DNA of 64,000 bases from Pseudarthrobacter sp. BIM B-2242 (lineage in GTDB: Bacteria; Actinomycetota; Actinomycetes; Actinomycetales; Micrococcaceae), in assembly GCF_014764445.1 (NCBI RefSeq), contig NZ_CP061721.1, positions 1,798,001 through 1,862,000 of the forward strand, given 5' to 3'. The position numbers were made by a program, and so were the translations under genes. Below are positions 59,118-64,000 of the stretch, one piece after another. The notes under the pieces are model-generated. The model was given only the letters and a program-made list of their open reading frames with translations, had not been told where the DNA came from and searched no databases. Within the stretch, counting starts at the first letter, position 1. Every line of letters begins with the position of its first letter.

Positions 59118-60581
59118 ATGAGTGACACAGCGCCTGCAACGGTCACATTCGAAAGCCGCTTCGCCCGGGATTTCAAGGAGATGGCCATTCCGTGGCGGGC
59201 GGACGAGGCTCCGGACCCCCGACTCCTGGTCCTCAACGACGCCCTCGCTGCCGAACTCGGCCTCGATCCGGATTTTCTCCGGAGCCCTGAGGGGCTGCGG
59301 CTGCTGATCGGCAACGCCCTGCCCGCCGGGGCTACACCGGTGGCTCAGGCCTACGCCGGGCACCAGTTCGGCTGGTACTCGCCCCGGCTCGGAGACGGGC
59401 GGGCACTCCTGCTCGGCGAAATCCCGCACGCTGACGGGCAGCTCCGCGACATTCACCTGAAAGGCTCAGGGCGGACCCCGTTCGCACGGAACGGCGACGG
59501 GCTGGCAGTGGTCGGCCCCATGCTGCGCGAATACATCCTCAGCGAGTCCATGCACGCCCTGAACATCCCCACAACACGATCCCTCGCCGTCGTCGGGACA
59601 GGGAATCCGGTGCAGCGCGAGGCACTCCTGCCGGGTGCCGTCCTGACCCGGGTTGCCGGCAGCCACCTGCGCGTCGGCAGCTTCCAATACGCCCGGGCCA
59701 CCGAGGACACCGGGTTGCTGCGCCGCCTGGCCGACCACGCGCTCACCCGTCACTACCCGTCCGCTGCGTCAGCCGAAAACCCTTACCTCGCACTGCTCCA
59801 GGCAGTAATTGCCGCGCAGGCAACGCTCGTCGCGCACTGGATGCTTGCGGGCTTCGTCCACGGGGTCATGAACACGGACAACATGACAATCTCCGGCGAG
59901 ACCATCGACTACGGGCCGTGCGCCTTTATGGAAGGCTTCGATCCCGCGGCCGTTTACAGTTCCATCGACGAGACCGGACGCTACGCCTACCGCAACCAGC
60001 CGCTGGTGGCGGAGTGGAACCTTGCCCGGCTGGCGGAGTCGCTCCTGCCCCTGCTCCACATGGACCAGGACACCGCACTGGCCCTGGCCGTCGAGGCACT
60101 CGAGGGGTTCCGCGGGCAGTACAGCGCCGCCTGGGCTGCGGGCATGAGGGCCAAACTGGGTTTGCGTGAAGAACTGCACGACGACGTCACGTCACCTGTT
60201 GTGGACGGGCTGGTGGCGCTGTTGCAGGAGTCCCGCCCGGACTATACGTCGTTTTTCCGGCACCTCGGCAAGGCCGCCCGCGGCCAGGCGGAACCTGCCC
60301 GCGGCACGATGCTGGACCTGGCAGCGTTTGATGCCTGGCTGGCGCGCTGGCGGGCTCTGACTCCGGACGCTGACGCCATGGACCGCGTCAATCCCGTCTA
60401 CATTCCGCGGAACCACCTCGTGGAGGAAGCCCTGACGGCCGCTACCGGCGGGGACACCGGACCGCTGGAACGGCTGATGGACGCCGTGGCTTCCCCCTAC
60501 GTTGAGCGCCCGGGCCTTGAGCACTACGCTGCGCCGGCCCCGGAAAGCTTCGGCCCGTACCGGACCTTCTGCGGAACCTGA
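59118..60581 (+). CDS. selO: SelO (YdiU) pseudokinase/AMPylase
   Basis: 487 residues. It matches Sel[26 protein letters not shown], then [55 protein letters not shown] and [17 protein letters not shown]. SelO transfers AMP to protein hydroxyls with ATP bound in a flipped orientation, and is linked to oxidative stress responses. The N- and C-termini are complete. It follows the VOC gene by 29 bp and is convergent with the UvrA-type gene. Confidence 0.92.
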   Translation: MSDTAPATVTFESRFARDFKEMAIPWRADEAPDPRLLVLNDALAAELGLDPDFLRSPEGLRLLIGNALPAGATPVAQAYAGHQFGWYSPRLGDGRALLLGEIPHADGQLRDIHLKGSGRTPFARNGDGLAVVGPMLREYILSESMHALNIPTTRSLAVVGTGNPVQREALLPGAVLTRVAGSHLRVGSFQYARATEDTGLLRRLADHALTRHYPSAASAENPYLALLQAVIAAQATLVAHWMLAGFVHGVMNTDNMTISGETIDYGPCAFMEGFDPAAVYSSIDETGRYAYRNQPLVAEWNLARLAESLLPLLHMDQDTALALAVEALEGFRGQYSAAWAAGMRAKLGLREELHDDVTSPVVDGLVALLQESRPDYTSFFRHLGKAARGQAEPARGTMLDLAAFDAWLARWRALTPDADAMDRVNPVYIPRNHLVEEALTAATGGDTGPLERLMDAVASPYVERPGLEHYAAPAPESFGPYRTFCGT

Positions 60582-60616
60582 ACCTCAGGCCAGGACTCCC
60601 GCCGGTTTAGCCCTGC

Positions 60617-63166
60617 TCACCGCCCTGCGGTGGCGAGGTACGGCGCCGTCCGGCTGTCCAGCGAACGGGCGACGACGGCGGGTGTCCCCGTGGCGATAAT
60701 CCTGCCGCCCTTGTCGCCGCCTGCCGGGCCCATGTCGATTACCCAGTCCGCTGACGCCACAACGTCCATGTCGTGTTCGACCACGATCACCGTGTTGCCG
60801 GCGTCGACCAGGCGGTTGAGCTGGGCCATCAGGAGTTCGACGTCGGCCGGGTGCAGACCGGTAGTGGGTTCGTCCAGCAGGTACAGCGAATGGCCGCGCT
60901 GGGCGCGCTGCAGCTCGGTGGCGAGCTTGATCCGCTGGGCCTCGCCGCCGGAGAGTTCGGTGGCGGGCTGACCGAGCCGCAGGTAGCCCAGGCCCACCTC
61001 CTGGAGGGTCTTGAGGCTGCGCGCGGCTGCGGGCACGTCAGCCAGGAACCCGGCGGCGGTGTCAACACTCATGCCCAGCACATCGGCCACGTTCTTTCCG
61101 CGGTAGGGGATCTCCAGGGTTTCGGGGTTGTAGCGCGCGCCGTTGCATTCCGGGCACGGGCCGTAGCTGCCGGGCAGGAACAGGAGTTCGACGGCGACGA
61201 AGCCCTCGCCCTGGCATGTTTCGCAGCGTCCGCCGGCCACGTTAAAGGAAAAGCGTCCTGCACTGAAACCGCGGGCGCGGGCAGCGTCCGTGGCCGCGAA
61301 TTCCTTGCGGACGGCGTCGAACAGTCCTGTATAGGTGGCGAGGTTGGAGCGCGGGGTACGGCCGATTGGCTTCTGGTCTACCGTCACCAGCCTGTCGAGC
61401 TGTTCCAGCCCGGACACCGGTCCCGCGGTGACGGGTGCGGACACGCCGGCGTCGGGGTCCTCCTGGGCCGGTTTGGCTGCTTCGCCTTCGGGATGGAGCC
61501 TGGCGCCGACCACACCGGCCAGCACCTGGCTGACCAGCGTCGACTTGCCTGAGCCCGAGACTCCCGTCACCGCCGTCAGCACGCCCAGGGGGAACTCGGC
61601 ATCGAGGCCGCGGAGGTTGTGGCGGCTGATGTCCCGCAGCTCCAGCCAGCCCGTGGCACTGCGGCGGGCGCCGCCGTCGTTCTTCGACTTGGACCCGTCC
61701 GGAAACAGGAACGGCCGCGTCACTGACGGTTCCACCCCGGCAAGGCCGTCAACAGGGCCGCTGTAGAGCACCTCGCCACCGCCCTGCCCCGCCCGGGGTC
61801 CGACGTCCACCAGCCAGTCGGCACGGCGGACCACATCCATGTTGTGCTCCACCACAAACACGGCGTTGCCGGAGGATTTGAGCTGTTCCAGGACCGCGAG
61901 GAGGGGCTCGGCGTCGGCCGGATGCAACCCGGCGGAGGGCTCGTCCAGCACGTAAATCACGCCGAACAGGCCGGAACGGAGCTGGGTGGCGATCCGGAGC
62001 CGCTGCATTTCCCCCGGCGAGAGTGTCGGGGTGGCACGGCCCAGTGCGAGGTAGCCAAGACCAAGGTCCAGCAGGACATTAACGCGCGCAAGCAGGTCCC
62101 GGGTAATGGCGACGGCCACCTCGTTGCCTTCACCTGAGGCCTGCTTGCGCGAGGCTGTCCCGGCTGCCGTGAGCTCCGTCGTGGGACGGATGATCTCGGC
62201 CAGTTCGGTCATCGACACGGAATTGAGCATGGCGATGGTCCGCCCGGCAAACGTCACAGCCAGGGCTTCCGGCCTCAGCCCGCTGCCGCCGCAGCGCGGA
62301 CACGGACCAGTTTCCATAAAGCGCAGAACCCTCTCGCGCATGGCGGTGCTTTTGGAGTCCAGCAGGGTGTGCATCACGTAGCTTTTGGCGCTCCAGAACC
62401 GGCCCTTGTACGGTTTCTCCACGCGGTCGCGTTCCGGCGTCACCTCCACCACCGGCTGTTCCGCCGTGAAGAGGATCCAGTCGCGCTGCTTCCTGGGCAG
62501 CTTCCGCCACGGCGTGTCGACGTCGTACCCCAGATGGATCAGGATGTCGCGCAGATTTTTGCCCTGCCACGCGCCGGGCCAGGCGGCGATGGCGCCGTCA
62601 CGGATGCTGAGGGAGGTGTCCGGGACCATCGAGGCTTCGCTGACGGTGTGGGCGGTGCCCAGGCCGTGGCATTCCGGGCAGGCGCCGGCCGCCGTGTTGG
62701 GGGAGAAGGCGTCGGAATCCAGCTGGCTGGCGCCGTTGGGGTAAGTGCCGGCCCGGGAGAACAGCATGCGCAGCGAGTTGGACAGCGTGGTGACCGTGCC
62801 AACGGTGGACCGGGAACTCGGTGTACCGCGCCGCTGTTGGAGCGCGACGGCGGGAGGCAGCCCGGTGATTTGTTCCACCTTGGGGTTGTGCCCCTGCTGG
62901 ATGAGCCGGCGGGCGTAGGGCGCCACCGATTCGAAGTAGCGGCGCTGTGCCTCGGCGTAAATGGTGCCGAAGGCCAGGGACGATTTGCCCGAGCCGGATA
63001 CCCCGGTGAACGCGACGATGGCGTCACGGGGCACGTCCACGTCCACGTTGCGCAGGTTGTTCTCACGCGCGCCGCGGACCCGGACAAAGCCATCCGCGGT
63101 GTGGTCGGGAGCAAGAGTGGGCAGGATCGGCACCGTCAGTTCGGAAGCATTCAGATTGCCTTGCAT
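60617..63166 (-). CDS. UvrA-type ABC ATPase, short paralogue
   Basis: 849 residues from ATG 63166. Two ABC domains are visible: Walker A GVSGSGKSS near the start and GVSGSGKST in the second half, with signatures LSPGEMQRL and LSGGEAQRI. The zinc block CETCQGEGF ... CPECNGARY is present in the second half and CPECHGLG in the first. It is shorter than a housekeeping UvrA (about 940 residues), so it looks like a UvrA2-type paralogue, which in actinobacteria is often linked to drug or damage tolerance. The housekeeping copy is not in the window. It is convergent with selO. Confidence 0.85.
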   Translation of the reverse strand: MQGNLNASELTVPILPTLAPDHTADGFVRVRGARENNLRNVDVDVPRDAIVAFTGVSGSGKSSLAFGTIYAEAQRRYFESVAPYARRLIQQGHNPKVEQITGLPPAVALQQRRGTPSSRSTVGTVTTLSNSLRMLFSRAGTYPNGASQLDSDAFSPNTAAGACPECHGLGTAHTVSEASMVPDTSLSIRDGAIAAWPGAWQGKNLRDILIHLGYDVDTPWRKLPRKQRDWILFTAEQPVVEVTPERDRVEKPYKGRFWSAKSYVMHTLLDSKSTAMRERVLRFMETGPCPRCGGSGLRPEALAVTFAGRTIAMLNSVSMTELAEIIRPTTELTAAGTASRKQASGEGNEVAVAITRDLLARVNVLLDLGLGYLALGRATPTLSPGEMQRLRIATQLRSGLFGVIYVLDEPSAGLHPADAEPLLAVLEQLKSSGNAVFVVEHNMDVVRRADWLVDVGPRAGQGGGEVLYSGPVDGLAGVEPSVTRPFLFPDGSKSKNDGGARRSATGWLELRDISRHNLRGLDAEFPLGVLTAVTGVSGSGKSTLVSQVLAGVVGARLHPEGEAAKPAQEDPDAGVSAPVTAGPVSGLEQLDRLVTVDQKPIGRTPRSNLATYTGLFDAVRKEFAATDAARARGFSAGRFSFNVAGGRCETCQGEGFVAVELLFLPGSYGPCPECNGARYNPETLEIPYRGKNVADVLGMSVDTAAGFLADVPAAARSLKTLQEVGLGYLRLGQPATELSGGEAQRIKLATELQRAQRGHSLYLLDEPTTGLHPADVELLMAQLNRLVDAGNTVIVVEHDMDVVASADWVIDMGPAGGDKGGRIIATGTPAVVARSLDSRTAPYLATAGR

Positions 63167-63234
63167 CGATCCGACTCTAGTGGTGACCGCTGACAACCAC
63201 GAACTTTCGCGTGGAGTTGCCCGGCGGTCCGGCC

Positions 63235-63345
63235 TTAGTACCGGTTCCGGCGGGGGTCAGTCGCGGTGCGGTTCTGTTTCGCGCGCCGGGCGCGGAGCAC
63301 GCGGCTGATGATGGTGGGAAGAAGGGCGAGCAGCAGTTTTTTCAT
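63235..63345 (-). CDS. very short hydrophobic/basic protein
   Basis: 36 residues from ATG 63345. It has a hydrophobic N-terminus (MKKLLLALLPTIISRVL) and a strongly basic tail (ARRAKQNRTATDPRRNRY). It may be a tiny membrane-associated protein. It lies between the UvrA-type and DUF3618 genes, and its SD (AGGGA) is far from the ATG, so it could be spurious. Confidence 0.4.
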   Translation of the reverse strand: MKKLLLALLPTIISRVLRARRAKQNRTATDPRRNRY

Positions 63346-63410
63346 GAGGCTTGTTTCCCTTTGTCTCGTGTAGCCAGCCCGTCGGTTGACCGGCTGTCCT
63401 GGCGGTTCAG

Positions 63411-63452
63411 CCGTCAGGGCCGCCCTTCGCGGAGGAAGGGCGGCCCTGACGG
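63411..63452 (-). terminator. 18-bp perfect inverted repeat after the DUF3618 gene
   Basis: CCGTCAGGGCCGCCCTTC (63411-63428) pairs perfectly with 63435-63452 around a 6-base loop. It lies 13 bp after the DUF3618 stop, on the minus strand. It lacks a T-run but is very stable and could act on both strands. Confidence 0.75.
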
Positions 63453-63465
63453 GCTTCACGCCGTC

Positions 63466-64000
63466 CTACGTGTTCTGGACGGTGTCCTTGGCGTCGGTGG
63501 CGCGGTCTTTGACGTCGGCTGCTGCGACCTGGCCTTCGGCTTTGACGTGGTCGGCGGCGTCGGTGGCGGTGGCCTTGACGTTTTCCATTGCTTCGCGTGC
63601 CGGTTCCTTCAGGCCTTCGGCCATGTCCTTGGCGGCCTCGGTCAGTTGGGTGGTCATGGGTTCCGCGGCGGTTTTGATGGCGTCCGCTGCTTCGCGTTCC
63701 TTCTCGCTGGCCGGGATCAGGGAGGACAGCAGCATGCCGGCGCCGAAGGCGATCAGGCCGGCGGCCATCGGGTTGCCCTGCGTTTTGGCCTTCAGCTGTT
63801 GCGGTGCGTCGCTGATGGCTTCGCCGGCGTCATGCAGGGCGTTCCCGGCGCTGTCGGTGCGGGTGTGGACCCCGCCCTGGACGCGGTGGGTGACGTCGTC
63901 GGCTGTTCCCATGACTTTCTCCTTCACGCCGAACACGGCGTCCCGGACTTTGCCGGTTTGGCGGTGGACGATGTTGGACGGGGAGACTTTGTCGGCCACG
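63466..64000 (-). CDS. DUF3618-type protein, truncated by the window edge
   Basis: The visible 178 residues are the C-terminal part. The frame is still open at position 64000 and the leftmost residues (ADKVSPSNIVHR) match the middle of DUF3618 (TRAELADTLDALADKV-type) domains, so the start lies outside. A hydrophobic segment GLIAFGAGMLLSSLIP follows at mid-length. The rest is Ala/Lys/Glu-rich helix with repeated TDAADHVKAEGQVAA-type heptads. The protein is probably membrane-anchored and may support the envelope or stress response. The role is not known to me. Confidence 0.75.
   Translation of the reverse strand, partial: VADKVSPSNIVHRQTGKVRDAVFGVKEKVMGTADDVTHRVQGGVHTRTDSAGNALHDAGEAISDAPQQLKAKTQGNPMAAGLIAFGAGMLLSSLIPASEKEREAADAIKTAAEPMTTQLTEAAKDMAEGLKEPAREAMENVKATATDAADHVKAEGQVAAADVKDRATDAKDTVQNT

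Noticed and set aside
1..64000. tRNA, rRNA and CRISPR arrays.
   Set aside because: No cloverleaf, rRNA-like or regularly spaced repeat-spacer sequence was recognised by eye. A dedicated RNA search would be needed to exclude small RNAs.

Overview
The window is high-GC DNA with tightly packed operons, overlapping ATGA/GTGA junctions, frequent GTG starts, strong Shine-Dalgarno (SD) sites and actinobacterial families (DUF397, BTAD/SARP regulator, DUF3618, Tat-exported GH32, LigD polymerase). This points to a Micrococcaceae-type actinobacterium such as Arthrobacter or Pseudarthrobacter. That is inferred from gene content, not from a marker gene. I saw no rRNA, tRNA, CRISPR array, transposase or phage gene.

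Layout. Positions 1-1065 are gene-poor. 1.07-6.7 kb holds cell-surface and small genes: a secreted HNH-nuclease/SLH-repeat protein, a TauE permease, a beta-propeller-like protein with an acidic disordered partner, and a lipoprotein. 6.75-16.9 kb is a minus-strand fructan-use locus: LacI regulator, oligopeptide-type (family 5) ABC importer, a cytoplasmic GH32 beta-fructosidase and a Tat-exported GH32 resembling levan-specific enzymes.

17.07-42.9 kb is the unusual part, an island of peptidases and conflict-type proteins. A minus-strand operon encodes an alpha/beta hydrolase, a CHAT-like protein that has lost its catalytic residues, an active-looking CHAT protease and a C25/caspase-like protease. 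Divergent from it lie a SARP-like (BTAD) regulator and a thioredoxin-reductase-like flavoprotein. Next come an M36 metallopeptidase, an M28 peptidase, an S1 protease fused to a DNA/RNA non-specific nuclease, a Gmad2/LysM-like small protein and a DUF3616 protein. A further operon has an S1 protease, an S1 protease with a degenerate P-loop domain and a STAND NTPase. An M4 peptidase and a GH13 enzyme follow. Almost none of these proteases carries a signal peptide, so they are probably cytosolic. Four intergenic regions in this stretch carry direct heptamer repeats (GTAACGC or GTGACGC) with exact 11-bp periodicity, mostly 8 bp upstream of a -10-like hexamer. That is the architecture of SARP-activated promoters. 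It suggests that the SARP encoded at 22810-23607 controls the whole island as one regulon, which I regard as the best candidate for an undescribed system.

42.9-64 kb is ordinary chromosome: DUF427, PadR plus an ABC1 kinase, a rifampicin-phosphotransferase-like PEP enzyme, an NfeD-like/flotillin pair, an MpaB-like oxygenase, a PIG-L deacetylase, the LigD polymerase domain, a UDG-family protein, ppsR and ppsA, a VOC protein, SelO, a UvrA paralogue and a DUF3618 protein cut by the right edge.
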